From GCA-001856825 sp038729485 (GTDB lineage Archaea; Thermoplasmatota; Thermoplasmata; Thermoplasmatales; GCA-001856825), in contig JAVYRX010000001.1 of assembly GCA_038729485.1 (NCBI GenBank), positions 62,001 to 126,000 on the forward strand: a DNA stretch of 64,000 bases. The letters are read 5' to 3'. Within the stretch, counting starts at the first letter, position 1; each line of letters starts with the position of its first letter. The position numbers were made by a program, and so were the translations under genes. Below the pieces are notes generated by a model. It did no database searches. It saw only the letters and a list, made by a program, of their open reading frames with translations, and was not told where the DNA came from. This document shows positions 17,210-25,891 of this stretch, one piece after another.

Positions 17210-18739
17210 ATGGAAAGAGCCAAGCCAACTTGGATTCTGATTCAAAATCTCTACGGATTCATTATAGGATACGTCACGTACTTTATGATATTCAGACATG
17301 CTGGCGTCACGGCTTTCGGTATATTTTCATTTTCCCTTTCCTTTGGGCTTGTGTTCTCTTTCATTTCCGATTTGGGGATAAATACAGCCCATGTAAGAAT
17401 GATAGCTGCTGGAAGGGATAGAAATGAATACAACAACGCTCTTCTATTCATCAAGTTCATCCTGACTGCAATATATGTTTCCGTGATTCTTCTGTCCGTT
17501 TTCGTTTGGACGAGCGTACTTCATCACGGATTTGAATCAAAGTACGAGTATCTTTCAATACTTGTCCTCATTCCGTATTTTGTCAGTCTGCCTTACGTTC
17601 AGGCGAACAGGGCATTTTTCACAGGTACGATGGAAGCAGCCAAAATGTCTCTTCCTGCTATAATTGAATCAACAGTAAGGCTAATTTCCATACTTGTCTT
17701 CATAAGATTCAACGCATTCAGAATAGAGAATTTGCCGGAAATGGCCCTGCTCATAGCTCTATCTTATTCTCTATCGTATATAGCATATGCGATTTCAGGG
17801 TTTGCATTTGGGAGACCGTGGAACTTAAAGAGGCCTAAAAAAAGTACGATGAAGGAATATCTTAGGTATTCGTATCCTCTGATGGCCGTTGCGGTACTGG
17901 CTGCGATCGGAGCTAACATCGCACAGATTATTATCCAGTTTGCAGTCGGTTCATTCGATGTAGGGGGATATGCAGGGGATTTACGGATAATAGCGATCGT
18001 AACGAGCCTCACGACATCTGTCACCGTCCTTATACTTCCCGTGCTTACATCACATTCAGGCAATAAGGAGGAGTACGGCAGAACGGTTGAACTGATGATG
18101 AAATATCTCGTAATTTTCGTGACGCCGATTACGGTATTTGCAATAATATTCGCATCACCTATACTGAACCTTTGGAGCAGTCAACTTATACCATTTTCCT
18201 TTTCTCTCAAAATCCTCCTTCTTGGGTCTTGGTTCTCCACGGTATCCATACCATTCTGGACGCACTTCAACGCAACGGGAGAAACGAAGATATCCGGCGG
18301 TCTGAATATAATTTCTTACCTAGTCGTCATAATACTGGACGTTGTCCTTATCCCAAAATTGCTCTTCGGCGTTAGATTCCTGGGTTATGGAGTGAGTGGT
18401 GCAGCTTACGCGTCCCTTGCTTCCGGGATTGTCCTCCTGGCGAGTTCCTTTGCGATGCTCAAAGGAAGAATTAAGATAAGGATTCCTTTCGAAGTGATTA
18501 AGGGTATTCTAATATCGATCCTTATGGGAGTGCCGTTTTACCTTGGATTTGGGCAAAGGGTCAGAATGCCATCGTATGACCTTCTCGCCCTCTTTATAGC
18601 GTATGCTCTTGTATACATCCTATTCCTAGTCATATTCCGTGCACTTTCGAGAGAAGAAGTGATGAGCATAATATCCATGATCGACCCAAGGAGCATAATA
18701 AGATACGCCAAGGAAGAGCTAAGGAAACCGTCTCAGTAG
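17210..18739 (+). CDS. Polysaccharide/lipid-linked oligosaccharide flippase (MOP superfamily)
   Basis: A roughly 510-residue integral membrane protein with about 14 hydrophobic segments, resembling Wzx/RfbX-type exporters that flip lipid-linked glycans, probably for S-layer or membrane glycoconjugates. Recognisable are the N-terminal helix IQNLYGFIIGYVTYFMIFRHAG with F/GIFSFSLSFG, SDLGINTAHVRMIAAGRD, and the mid-protein AAIGANIAQIIIQF. Start set at ATG 17210; ATG 17168 is only ~18 bases from the apparent TATA (AATATAAC near 17150), too close to be within the message. The exact substrate is unknown. Confidence 0.8.
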   Translation: MERAKPTWILIQNLYGFIIGYVTYFMIFRHAGVTAFGIFSFSLSFGLVFSFISDLGINTAHVRMIAAGRDRNEYNNALLFIKFILTAIYVSVILLSVFVWTSVLHHGFESKYEYLSILVLIPYFVSLPYVQANRAFFTGTMEAAKMSLPAIIESTVRLISILVFIRFNAFRIENLPEMALLIALSYSLSYIAYAISGFAFGRPWNLKRPKKSTMKEYLRYSYPLMAVAVLAAIGANIAQIIIQFAVGSFDVGGYAGDLRIIAIVTSLTTSVTVLILPVLTSHSGNKEEYGRTVELMMKYLVIFVTPITVFAIIFASPILNLWSSQLIPFSFSLKILLLGSWFSTVSIPFWTHFNATGETKISGGLNIISYLVVIILDVVLIPKLLFGVRFLGYGVSGAAYASLASGIVLLASSFAMLKGRIKIRIPFEVIKGILISILMGVPFYLGFGQRVRMPSYDLLALFIAYALVYILFLVIFRALSREEVMSIISMIDPRSIIRYAKEELRKPSQ

Positions 18740-18771
18740 CTGTTTTATATCTTAAGACGACATGTTGAAGC

Positions 18772-19170
18772 GTGCCAATCTCCGTTTTGGAACATCCATC
18801 AGACATAAGATTGAGGGCAAGGGGTCATTCGTTTCAATCGGCCTTGCTCGAACTGATGAATTATGTTCTTGAACTTATTTATGGGAAAGTTGTGAGGTTT
18901 GACTTTGTCCACACCTCCACGATAGAATTCGAGGACGTTACGGACCTTGTTCCTAAGGCAATAAATGAAGCGTTGTTCATTTCGGAATCCTCTGATACCG
19001 CGGGCAGAATAAAGCGTATTTCTCTATGCGATCACAGGGCATTAATAGAGTATGTGGGGGAAAAAATTTCCAGCAAAAAGGACTACGGTATACTTGTTAA
19101 AGCGGCTACGTACGATAGGCTTCTTGTTTCTAGGGATCCTCCTGTAATTGAAGTTACCCTTGATATATAG
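18772..19170 (+). CDS. Archease-like tRNA-ligase activator
   Basis: Archease stimulates guanylylation and turnover of the RtcB RNA ligase. The 132-residue protein has the family opening LEHPSDIRLRARG.SFQSALLELMNYVLE (metal-binding Asp in PSDI), the ALFISESS block before a short spacer, and the terminal VEVTLDI-like IEVTLDI. It starts with GTG. The family usually shows HTAD at the first motif; here it is HPSD, keeping the acidic residue. No RtcB gene is in this window. A hairpin (19186-19206) follows the stop. Confidence 0.78.
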   Translation: MPISVLEHPSDIRLRARGHSFQSALLELMNYVLELIYGKVVRFDFVHTSTIEFEDVTDLVPKAINEALFISESSDTAGRIKRISLCDHRALIEYVGEKISSKKDYGILVKAATYDRLLVSRDPPVIEVTLDI

Positions 19171-19185
19171 AGTGTTGCTTCCACA

Positions 19186-19206
19186 AATAGTGTTTCCCGC
19201 ACTATT
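19186..19206. other. Perfect 7-base inverted repeat, candidate hairpin
   Basis: AATAGTG (19186-19192) and CACTATT (19200-19206) pair perfectly around a 7-base loop, 15 bases after the archease stop and 18 bases before the TATA box of the next gene. It could end the archease transcript or be an operator for the next promoter; no T-tract follows, so an archaeal terminator is not clear. Confidence 0.35.
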
Positions 19207-19223
19207 CTATTTCCCTATAGGTA

Positions 19224-19231
19224 TTATATAA
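19224..19231 (+). promoter_or_regulatory. TATA box upstream of 19250 gene
   Basis: TTATATAA lies about 22 bases before the ATG at 19250, predicting a leaderless transcript for the unknown gene and transporter. Confidence 0.55.
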
Positions 19232-19249
19232 GTAACTCATAACCTTAGT

Positions 19250-19591
19250 ATGGCAAAGGAAGATAATTTCATTTTCGACGATACCAAGAAAATTCTGATC
19301 AGTGACGAAGTCATCATTAAGGCAGTCCAGGAGATATACAGCGATGAAATCAAGGAAATTATAAAGAAGAGACTGCACGAGAACCCCAGACTAGAGAATG
19401 AACTAAAGGACGCCATAAGGGACTACACGAAGGGAAAGCTTCTTGAGGCCGCTGCTCAGGGCAAGATCCTAAAAGTCGTAGCTGAGCTTGGCCTTATTTC
19501 AATGCCAGATTCATTCAGAGAAGAGCTTGTAAAAGTGATCGTGAAGTCTCTGGGGCCGGAGATAGATAGCATTTTGAAGAACACGCTTTAG
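19250..19591 (+). CDS. Unknown small acidic/basic helical protein
   Basis: A 113-residue soluble protein that I do not recognise. Predicted mostly helical and highly charged (EIKEIIKKRLHENPRLENELKDAIRD in part), with no cysteines, no signal and no membrane segment; the C-terminal half is more hydrophobic (ILKVVAELGLISMP, VKVIVKSLGPEI). It has its own TATA box and its stop is followed immediately by the ATG of a transporter, so it is likely co-expressed with, and may regulate or assist, that transporter. No DNA-binding motif is evident. Confidence 0.65.
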   Translation: MAKEDNFIFDDTKKILISDEVIIKAVQEIYSDEIKEIIKKRLHENPRLENELKDAIRDYTKGKLLEAAAQGKILKVVAELGLISMPDSFREELVKVIVKSLGPEIDSILKNTL

Positions 19592-20665
19592 ATGAAGCTA
19601 ACAGTAAATGCCATTCTCCTTATTGTGCTGGGAATAGCGTACGTAATTATAGTTGCAATAAGGAAAGTTGCATATTCTCCAGGTCTGGTTGATTGGAACA
19701 CCATCTCAATTCTGGCTTCACTGATAATTGTAAACACTGGCTTGATGCGATCTGGCGGGCTTGATTTCATCTCTTACAACTTGATGAAGATTACAAAGAG
19801 TCAGAGGGAACTGCTGTTCGTTTCAATATCATTGACCGCACTTCTTTCCATGTTCCTGACGAACGACGTGGCCCTTTTGGTCTTAATACCAATCACCCTA
19901 TCAATCGGGAAATTCTCAAAGAAAAGTATGGATGACATAATAATTTTCCAGGCCATGGCAGCAAACGTGGGTTCTATGCTCATGCCATTTGGAAACCCCC
20001 AGAATATCATTATGTTCAGAACTTTTGACCTCAATTTCAGCCAGTTCCTTCTTTCTATGCTCCCAATGTTTCTAATTTCTCTTGGGATCCTCCTCTCTTT
20101 TTCTCTAATAGTGAAGAACGCCAAGGTTGGTGCGGTTGCTTCCCCAGGAAAGCCCAATTTTCTTTATTTTGCAATATTTATTGCAATACTAATAATAGTG
20201 ATTATCTCCATGCTAACTGACCAATCAACCTACCTTTTCCTCGCAATCATTGTGATCACCATGGTGTTCTTGCTGCTTTTGGAGCCCACGACAATATTGA
20301 AGGTGGACTACGTTCTGATAGTCGTGTTCGTATTGATATTCCTGGTCATGAATTCGCTTAGGCAGTTGGTATCTTTCTCGCCAGGAAATAATCCAATTGA
20401 GATCTTCTTTCTCTCCCTCATATTTTCACAGTTCATATCAAATGTCCCTGCCACCGTTCTGTTCGGAAAGGTATTCTCTTGGGTTGCCCTTTCATACGGA
20501 GTGAACGTTGGTGGTAATGGAACGGTGATTGCTTCGCTGGCAAATATAATTGCATTGAGAAATTTATCCGGAAAAAACTTCTTTAGGTTCAATAAGTTTT
20601 CATTCATATTCCTATTGGTTACCGCAGCGTTGGCTGTACCGGTTCTTCTTCTTGTCACGAGATAG
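19592..20665 (+). CDS. ArsB/NhaD-like ion transporter (IT superfamily)
   Basis: A 357-residue membrane protein with about ten hydrophobic segments. Family marks: FLTNDVALLVLIPIT and the second re-entrant region ANVGSMLMPFGNPQNI, both typical of ArsB/NhaD/SLC13-like proteins; the second repeat has QFISNVPATVLFG. The substrate could be an anion such as arsenite or a dicarboxylate, or Na+/H+ exchange; nothing in the context settles it, and no arsR or arsenic genes are nearby. It starts right after the stop of the 19250 gene. Confidence 0.78.
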   Translation: MKLTVNAILLIVLGIAYVIIVAIRKVAYSPGLVDWNTISILASLIIVNTGLMRSGGLDFISYNLMKITKSQRELLFVSISLTALLSMFLTNDVALLVLIPITLSIGKFSKKSMDDIIIFQAMAANVGSMLMPFGNPQNIIMFRTFDLNFSQFLLSMLPMFLISLGILLSFSLIVKNAKVGAVASPGKPNFLYFAIFIAILIIVIISMLTDQSTYLFLAIIVITMVFLLLLEPTTILKVDYVLIVVFVLIFLVMNSLRQLVSFSPGNNPIEIFFLSLIFSQFISNVPATVLFGKVFSWVALSYGVNVGGNGTVIASLANIIALRNLSGKNFFRFNKFSFIFLLVTAALAVPVLLLVTR

Positions 20666-20734
20666 GTAACAGGTGAAAATCAATATTTTACGGCAGACCA
20701 GAATTAAATTTATAGGAAGAAGCTATTTCAATGC

Positions 20735-22012
20735 ATGCAGATTCTCCTTAAGGGAGGCGTCCTGATCACAGAGGATCACAGGCCCAAGGTAAAGGACCTG
20801 TTGATTGATGGGAACGTGATCTCCCAAATTTCCGATAAGATCAATACGGAGGCAGAATACATAATCGACTGCAGAGACTCCATAGTTTCTCCAGGATTTG
20901 TCAATATGCATACTCACGTTGCCATGACAAATATGCGCTCCCTTTTTGACGATCTACCATTTAAAGAATTCCTCGATAAGAGCTTCAAGATAGATTCCGA
21001 GAGAAGCCCTGAAGAAATATATTATGGAAGCAAGCTTGGAATAGCCGAGATGCTGTCAAGGGGAATAACAACATTCGTGGATATGTATTACGGCGAAGAT
21101 ATGGTCGCGAAGGCTAGTGAGGAAATGGGAATTAGGGCATTTCTGGGATGGAGCGTCGTAAACAGGAATTTAACTACGCAGAAGGGCGATCCGCTAAAAA
21201 ACGCTGAAAGCTTCATAAGAGAGCATCTAGGTAAAGGGATCGTTACTCCGTTTCCCGCACCACACGGCATATATTCATGCGACAGGGAAGACCTGATTGC
21301 GTCTAAAGAGATCGCAGATAGATACAACGTGCCGTATTCAATTCATGTGAGTGAAACCAGGAAAGAGGTCTATGACTTAGTTAAAAAGGAAAAGAAAAGA
21401 CCTGTGGAATATCTTCAAGACATCGGTTTCCTTGGGAAGAGGTTAATAGCGGCACATGCGCTCTACCTCACCCTCAACGAAATAAAGATCCTGGGAAGAA
21501 ACGAGGTGACGGTAGTAAATAATCCCGTCAGTAACATGAAGCTTGGAAACGGCAATTTCATGCCGATAATTGAAATGGTTCAGAATGGCGTCAATGTGAC
21601 TATTGGAACTGATTCTGCAACGACAGGGAATTCCTTAGATATGCTGGAAAATGCAAAACTTTCATCGCTCATTCAGAAGAACTACAGAGAGCAGGCAGAA
21701 GTTCTTCCTCCGTCTCAGATCATAGATTTCCTGACGAAGAATCCGTGGAAGGTGCTGGGGAATGGCGGCGTCCTAAGGGAAGGCGGCGTTGCGGATGTCA
21801 CCGTGATACGCGGTGGTATTGGATACGCACCATTTGATCCGAACTATGCCGAAAGCATCCTTCTTTATTCTTCAAACGGGAGGGACGTGAAGCAAACCAT
21901 AGTAAATGGGAACCTATTATATTCTGACGGGAAGTTCGTCCGAGCCGATATTGAGGAGATTTTAGAAGAGAATCGGATAATTTTTGAGCGCTATAAGGAG
22001 CTTATAAATTGA
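20735..22012 (+). CDS. mtaD: Amidohydrolase: MTA/SAH-type adenosine deaminase
   Basis: A 425-residue zinc-dependent deaminase of the ATZ/TRZ family. Metal and catalytic residues are visible: HTHVAMTNMR (HxH), SIHVSETRKE (His-Glu), LIAAHALYL (His) and TIGTDSATTGNSLDM (Asp). The two-part composite beta-sandwich with the conserved SPGFVNMHTH and the C-terminal VNGNLL is complete. Likely substrates are S-adenosylhomocysteine, methylthioadenosine or 5'-deoxyadenosine; the latter would tie to the many radical SAM enzymes. TATA (AATTTATAGG) is at ~20705. Overlaps the convergent gene by 22 bases. Confidence 0.85.
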   Translation: MQILLKGGVLITEDHRPKVKDLLIDGNVISQISDKINTEAEYIIDCRDSIVSPGFVNMHTHVAMTNMRSLFDDLPFKEFLDKSFKIDSERSPEEIYYGSKLGIAEMLSRGITTFVDMYYGEDMVAKASEEMGIRAFLGWSVVNRNLTTQKGDPLKNAESFIREHLGKGIVTPFPAPHGIYSCDREDLIASKEIADRYNVPYSIHVSETRKEVYDLVKKEKKRPVEYLQDIGFLGKRLIAAHALYLTLNEIKILGRNEVTVVNNPVSNMKLGNGNFMPIIEMVQNGVNVTIGTDSATTGNSLDMLENAKLSSLIQKNYREQAEVLPPSQIIDFLTKNPWKVLGNGGVLREGGVADVTVIRGGIGYAPFDPNYAESILLYSSNGRDVKQTIVNGNLLYSDGKFVRADIEEILEENRIIFERYKELIN

Positions 22013-22737
22013 TGCACTTCCATTCCCGATCTCTTTGAAATTCCTTCTACAATCTTTTTGAAACCAGTGGAATATTGTGCGGCTTTTTTGGGTTTCCATG
22101 CTATCCTGCTATCCAAGCCAATGTTCTCTGCAACGGTCCTTAATATGAATTTCCTCTGCCCTTCTCTTATCTTAAGATCCCTTGGAATGGCCCTTGCGAC
22201 TGATACTACCCTCGATTCCAGATAGGGATACGTTACCTCCTTTCCAAACTTTTCTGCTATTAGGGCATCTAACCTAGTCATCTTGTTGATCACAGTGTTT
22301 AAGTCAATCTCTGATGAATCGATGGTTTCGTATTTCTTGTACCCCTGGAAAAGTTCGTCAGCTCCCTGACCCGATATCATAACATCTTCTTCGGAGTTTT
22401 TACATGAGAAATAGAGGGGAAGCTCTATGAGCAGAGTCATCGCATTGTTTTCTCCGGTAACTCGCTTAACATCCCTTAGCCCTTCTATTACATCCTTTTC
22501 CCCTTGTTCTAGGAACTTGAGAGGCATTTTGAGGATCGAAGCGGCTTCTCTTGACCAGTAATAATCGTGGGATCCCCTGATGCCAGAAGAGAAAAGGGAA
22601 ATTTTCTTCCCCAGATTCCTGGCAAGTAACGCAATCAGTGAGCTGTCAAGTCCGCCTGAAAACAGAACGACCCCATTTGGCGGCAAATTTCCTGCAGAGG
22701 AAACAAGAGCCCCCTTTAGCTCTCCTTCCCATTCCAT
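21991..22737 (-). CDS. Asparagine synthase synthetase domain without glutaminase
   Basis: A 248-residue PP-loop protein with VVLFSGGLDSSLIALLA (ATP pyrophosphatase loop), ISGQGADELFQGYKKY and a C-terminal YLESRVVSVARAIP segment, all of the AsnB synthetase domain. The amidotransferase half (~200 residues beginning with an N-terminal Cys) is missing, so it would need free ammonia or a partner, or it amidates another substrate. The gene starts 22 bases inside the glyS end, in the glyS operon. Calling it true asparagine synthetase is uncertain. Confidence 0.75.
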   Translation of the reverse strand: MEWEGELKGALVSSAGNLPPNGVVLFSGGLDSSLIALLARNLGKKISLFSSGIRGSHDYYWSREAASILKMPLKFLEQGEKDVIEGLRDVKRVTGENNAMTLLIELPLYFSCKNSEEDVMISGQGADELFQGYKKYETIDSSEIDLNTVINKMTRLDALIAEKFGKEVTYPYLESRVVSVARAIPRDLKIREGQRKFILRTVAENIGLDSRIAWKPKKAAQYSTGFKKIVEGISKRSGMEVHQFISSL

Positions 22738-24359
22738 GGATTAACCTTGAAGAATTCCCACAGTTTCTTCGAATCAACTCTTATTTGCTTCATTGAATCT
22801 CTGTGTCTTATCGTTACCGAATCGTCCTTTAATGTGTCGTAATCTACAGTTACGCAATAAGTGATCCCGATCTCGTCGTATCTGGCATACCTTTTTCCTA
22901 TCGAGCCGGAATCGTCATACACAACAGTCAGACCGTTGCGAAGCAGATCCTTGAATACGCTCTCAGCTTTTTCGGGCAATCCGTCCTTGTTCATAAGCGG
23001 AAGAACGGCAGCATCGTAGGGAGAAACTTCGCGAGGTATGCTTAGATAAACGTATCCAGACTCCTCCCTAACTGAAAGATTGTGATCCAACAGAGCATAC
23101 AATATTCTGTCTAGACCGAAAGACGGTTCTATCACCTCAGGTATGAAATTTTCACGATCTATCACTACCTTCTCTTCGACGTTCCTCAAATACCTCTCAA
23201 GCTGTATCATGGTTCCGTCAAGCTCAATGCTACCCTTCCCTTCCGTTATGGCCTCAATTATTCTTTTGTAATTTCCAGGATTCTCCCTCTTCAGGAGATC
23301 ATAGTTTATCTCTTTTCTCTGTCTTGTCTCCTCCCTCTTTGGCACTGTCCTTTGCGCATAGAGATCTTTACCTGAATACTTAATATGGTTTCCCAAATCA
23401 AATGTTCCACGATGTGCTATGCCTGTTATTTCTATCCATCCAATGTCCGTCAGTGCCTCTGCATCCCAGGTATCTGACGAATAATGACTGAGCTCCTCCT
23501 TGCGGTGTTGCCTGAATCTCACCCTCTTTATATCTATCCCTATACGGGAAAAGAATCTTGATGCAAAGCCTATAAAGTAGGCAATAGGCTGACTTCTGAT
23601 TATGTTTTTTTCATATGCCTCCTTTGGCGTAATGTAGAATTCCTTACCGTCATTTGTAATGAATTGCACCTTAATTGAACCGTCTGGGCTGGTTATCCAA
23701 TTCTCGTCCATCGGGTCATAAAATGATTCGCATTCCATCATGTTAAATTCCCTGAGCCTGTAAAGAGCCCTCCTTGGGGATATCTCATTCCTGTAACCTC
23801 TTCCAATGGTTACTATTGCGAATGGGAGCTTCTCCCTGAAAAACCTGTAATATTCCTTGAAATTTATGAATATTCCTTGGGCAGTTTCTGGCCTGAGGAA
23901 TAACTCCGGAAGATCGCTTCCTTGTTCAACTTGAAACATGAGCTTCTGCACCATCACGTCTCCAAAGTCTCCACCGCATTTCAAGCATTTCAGATTTAAT
24001 TCCCTAACCTTGCTCTGCAACCAGTCCTTATCGAGAACGGGAGCGATTCCCCTGTCTTCGATCAGTTCGTCAATCCTGTACCTAGTATGGCAATTCCTGC
24101 ATTCCACGTAGAAATCAAAGAATCTATCGTAATGACCAGAGGCCTTCAGAACGCTTTCATGCGTGAGCGCTGTGCCATCAAACTCGGCTACGACGCCTTC
24201 TGATAGCATCATTTCCTTCCATATCCTGGCGACATTGTCCTTTATCCTTGCCCCTACTGGACCGTAATCGTATAATCCAGAAAGACCTCCATATATGCCG
24301 AAAGATTGGAAGTAAATGCCTCGTCTCCTTGATACTTCTTCCTGATCCACATCCTTCAT
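22716..24359 (-). CDS. glyS: Glycyl-tRNA synthetase (class II, archaeal/eukaryal)
   Basis: A 547-residue alpha-2 type GlyRS. Residues ~8-40 read GIYFQSFGIYGGLSGLYDYGP, the family opening. Class II motif 2 (RPETAQGIFINF, GRGYRNEISPRR) and motif 3 (FGLDRILYALLDHN) are clear, with a zinc-type set CRNCH/CLKCGG in the inserted region and an anticodon-binding domain at the end (SPYDAAVLPLMNKDGLPEKAE). Begins in an ATGA overlap with the upstream CBS gene. Middle gene of CBS-glyS-asparagine synthase operon. Confidence 0.95.
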   Translation of the reverse strand: MKDVDQEEVSRRRGIYFQSFGIYGGLSGLYDYGPVGARIKDNVARIWKEMMLSEGVVAEFDGTALTHESVLKASGHYDRFFDFYVECRNCHTRYRIDELIEDRGIAPVLDKDWLQSKVRELNLKCLKCGGDFGDVMVQKLMFQVEQGSDLPELFLRPETAQGIFINFKEYYRFFREKLPFAIVTIGRGYRNEISPRRALYRLREFNMMECESFYDPMDENWITSPDGSIKVQFITNDGKEFYITPKEAYEKNIIRSQPIAYFIGFASRFFSRIGIDIKRVRFRQHRKEELSHYSSDTWDAEALTDIGWIEITGIAHRGTFDLGNHIKYSGKDLYAQRTVPKREETRQRKEINYDLLKRENPGNYKRIIEAITEGKGSIELDGTMIQLERYLRNVEEKVVIDRENFIPEVIEPSFGLDRILYALLDHNLSVREESGYVYLSIPREVSPYDAAVLPLMNKDGLPEKAESVFKDLLRNGLTVVYDDSGSIGKRYARYDEIGITYCVTVDYDTLKDDSVTIRHRDSMKQIRVDSKKLWEFFKVNPWNGKES

Positions 24360-25201
24360 TTTATCAACGAGGAGATGACGTCAAAGTCATAAACCATTCC
24401 TATGAGTTCATCGTCAACGTCCCTTACTGGCAACTGAGTAAACTTGTTCTTCTTCATAATTCTGGCAGCATCGTACGCACTTGCACCTTCAAAGATCGTC
24501 ACCGGCGATTTTACCATGATCTTTTCAGCCTCAACGTTTGGAAGCTCGAGATCCCTTATAGTATAGTAAAAAGTGAATATGTCTCGCAAGCTTTCCCAGC
24601 TCCAAGCGTCGTCATCCTCGCCGATCCCAAGCTGCGAAGAAACAGTCTTAGAATCAAGATTTGCTCCGCTAAGTAGGTCGCGTTCCGTTACTATTCCAAC
24701 AAGATTCCCGTTATCGTCCAATACGGGGAATGCGGTAACGTGAGTGAGACGGATTGCCTTCTCTACCATCTTTGCCGTAGACTTTATATGTATAGGTATT
24801 GCCGTCCTTGTGAGAAGTTTTGATATCTGCATTTCCACCTTACTTACTATGACGGCATCTAGGATATCATACGGAGTAATTATCCCCACTACCTTCTTGT
24901 TTTCCAGGACAGTTAGATGCCTCCTGTATGTTTCTGCAAATATCTTAACAGCCTTTTCAAGGGGATCCTTCGGACTTAGAGTAGGGAAATCTTTTCTCAT
25001 CAGAAGGGATAACTCGTCTTCCTTCGGATGTTCAAGAATGTCTCTCCTGGAAACTATACCTAGATAATTCCCCTTCGCGTCTACCATGGGAACAGCCGCA
25101 ACATCCTTAGTAGCCATAATTTTCATTGCTTCCGAGACAGCGGCTGGAAGTTTCAGGGTATAGGGCTTTTTTGTCATATATGATTCTACGGTGAAATTCA
25201 T
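24356..25201 (-). CDS. Protein with four CBS domains
   Basis: A 281-residue protein composed of two Bateman modules, each a pair of CBS motifs that usually bind adenosyl ligands (AMP, ATP, SAM). Repeats are seen as VESYMTKKPYTLKL... GNYLGIVSRRDILE, KKVVGIITPYDILDAV, NGNLVGIVTERDLLSG and DDELIGMVYDFDVISS. No catalytic or DNA-binding domain accompanies them. Being first gene of a glyS operon, it could sense adenylate charge; its partner is unknown. Start is ATG 25201. Confidence 0.85.
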   Translation of the reverse strand: MNFTVESYMTKKPYTLKLPAAVSEAMKIMATKDVAAVPMVDAKGNYLGIVSRRDILEHPKEDELSLLMRKDFPTLSPKDPLEKAVKIFAETYRRHLTVLENKKVVGIITPYDILDAVIVSKVEMQISKLLTRTAIPIHIKSTAKMVEKAIRLTHVTAFPVLDDNGNLVGIVTERDLLSGANLDSKTVSSQLGIGEDDDAWSWESLRDIFTFYYTIRDLELPNVEAEKIMVKSPVTIFEGASAYDAARIMKKNKFTQLPVRDVDDELIGMVYDFDVISSLIK

Positions 25202-25412
25202 CTCACTACCCTCTGAGGTTTCTGAATGATAGGAATTCAGATTACTTTAACTTTATCATTTTTACTATTTAACATCACGGAGATGCGTTCTATATTTATA
25301 GCTTCAAAGGAAGGTCACGCATGCCCTTCTATACCCCTATCTTGCGCCTTTATAAAGCTCGTTTATCTTTACGAAATTTTTACGTTTTATTAAGAAGCTG
25401 ATTTTAATTGAT

Positions 25413-25428
25413 TTTGACCATAGTCAAA
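25413..25428. promoter_or_regulatory. Palindrome TTTGACCATAGTCAAA, candidate operator
   Basis: Perfect 6-base arms (TTTGAC / GTCAAA) around CATA; size and symmetry suit a dimeric winged-helix regulator such as the MarR protein encoded at 25892-26326. No second copy was noticed in the window. Confidence 0.3.
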
Positions 25429-25582
25429 TTGTATGCTCCCGCCCCATTTACCGCCGTTCATATCTTTATGCCATATAAAAGTAGAAACTCATGCTTTAAT
25501 CCTGAACATTTCCTGCAACGAGATTCCCGTACTTGAATGTCTTGCCTGCCCTATTTTCTCAGGATATTACTATTGCCTCTTT

Positions 25583-25831
25583 CTAAGTGAAGTAATCCGG
25601 TACCCCATCTATGCTCGTAAACATACGTTGGAATGGAAATACTAGGGCCTTTCTAGCATCTTTCGGCTTAGGCATCAAAAACGGATGCCTCTCTTCTTTC
25701 AGAACTTTTTTTATTTCGCTTAATGAGACAGTTGGGCGAATTATTTTTTTTAAAACAAGGGTATATTGGGCGAGGTGGTAGGTTTCGTTGATTAATGAAA
25801 AATGATCTAGCCTTGAGAAATACCAAGCGCA
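25583..25831 (-). pseudogene. Possible decayed gene fragment
   Basis: On the minus strand 82 codons stay open between a TAA at 25832 and a TAG at 25583 without a good start codon. The translation has protein-like composition (SEIKKVLKEERHPFLMPKP, FQRMFTSIDGV) and a downstream frame holds a CRKC motif. I cannot assign it to any family. It may be a remnant of a mobile or accessory gene; chance openness is a real alternative. Confidence 0.25.
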
Positions 25832-25891
25832 TTAACTGTTGGTGGAAGCTGGAAGGAGGCTGTTAATAGGGTGAAAAGAAATACATCCCTG

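Larger units (their letters stand above)
25202..25891. other. 690-base gap, no convincing gene
   Basis: A-T-rich stretch between the CBS gene and the MarR gene with no clear protein gene. It holds a 16-base perfect palindrome (25413-25428), a 7-base hairpin (25670-25690: AGGCATC / GATGCCT), a T8 tract at ~25744, and on the minus strand an open stretch (25583-25831) that may be a gene remnant. A 70-codon plus-strand frame at 25433 looks non-coding. Confidence 0.6.

Noticed and set aside
25433..25645. 70-codon frame on the plus strand in the large gap
   Set aside because: Composition (Pro/Leu/Cys/His mix, no domain) and lack of a promoter or ribosome-binding site argue against a gene.
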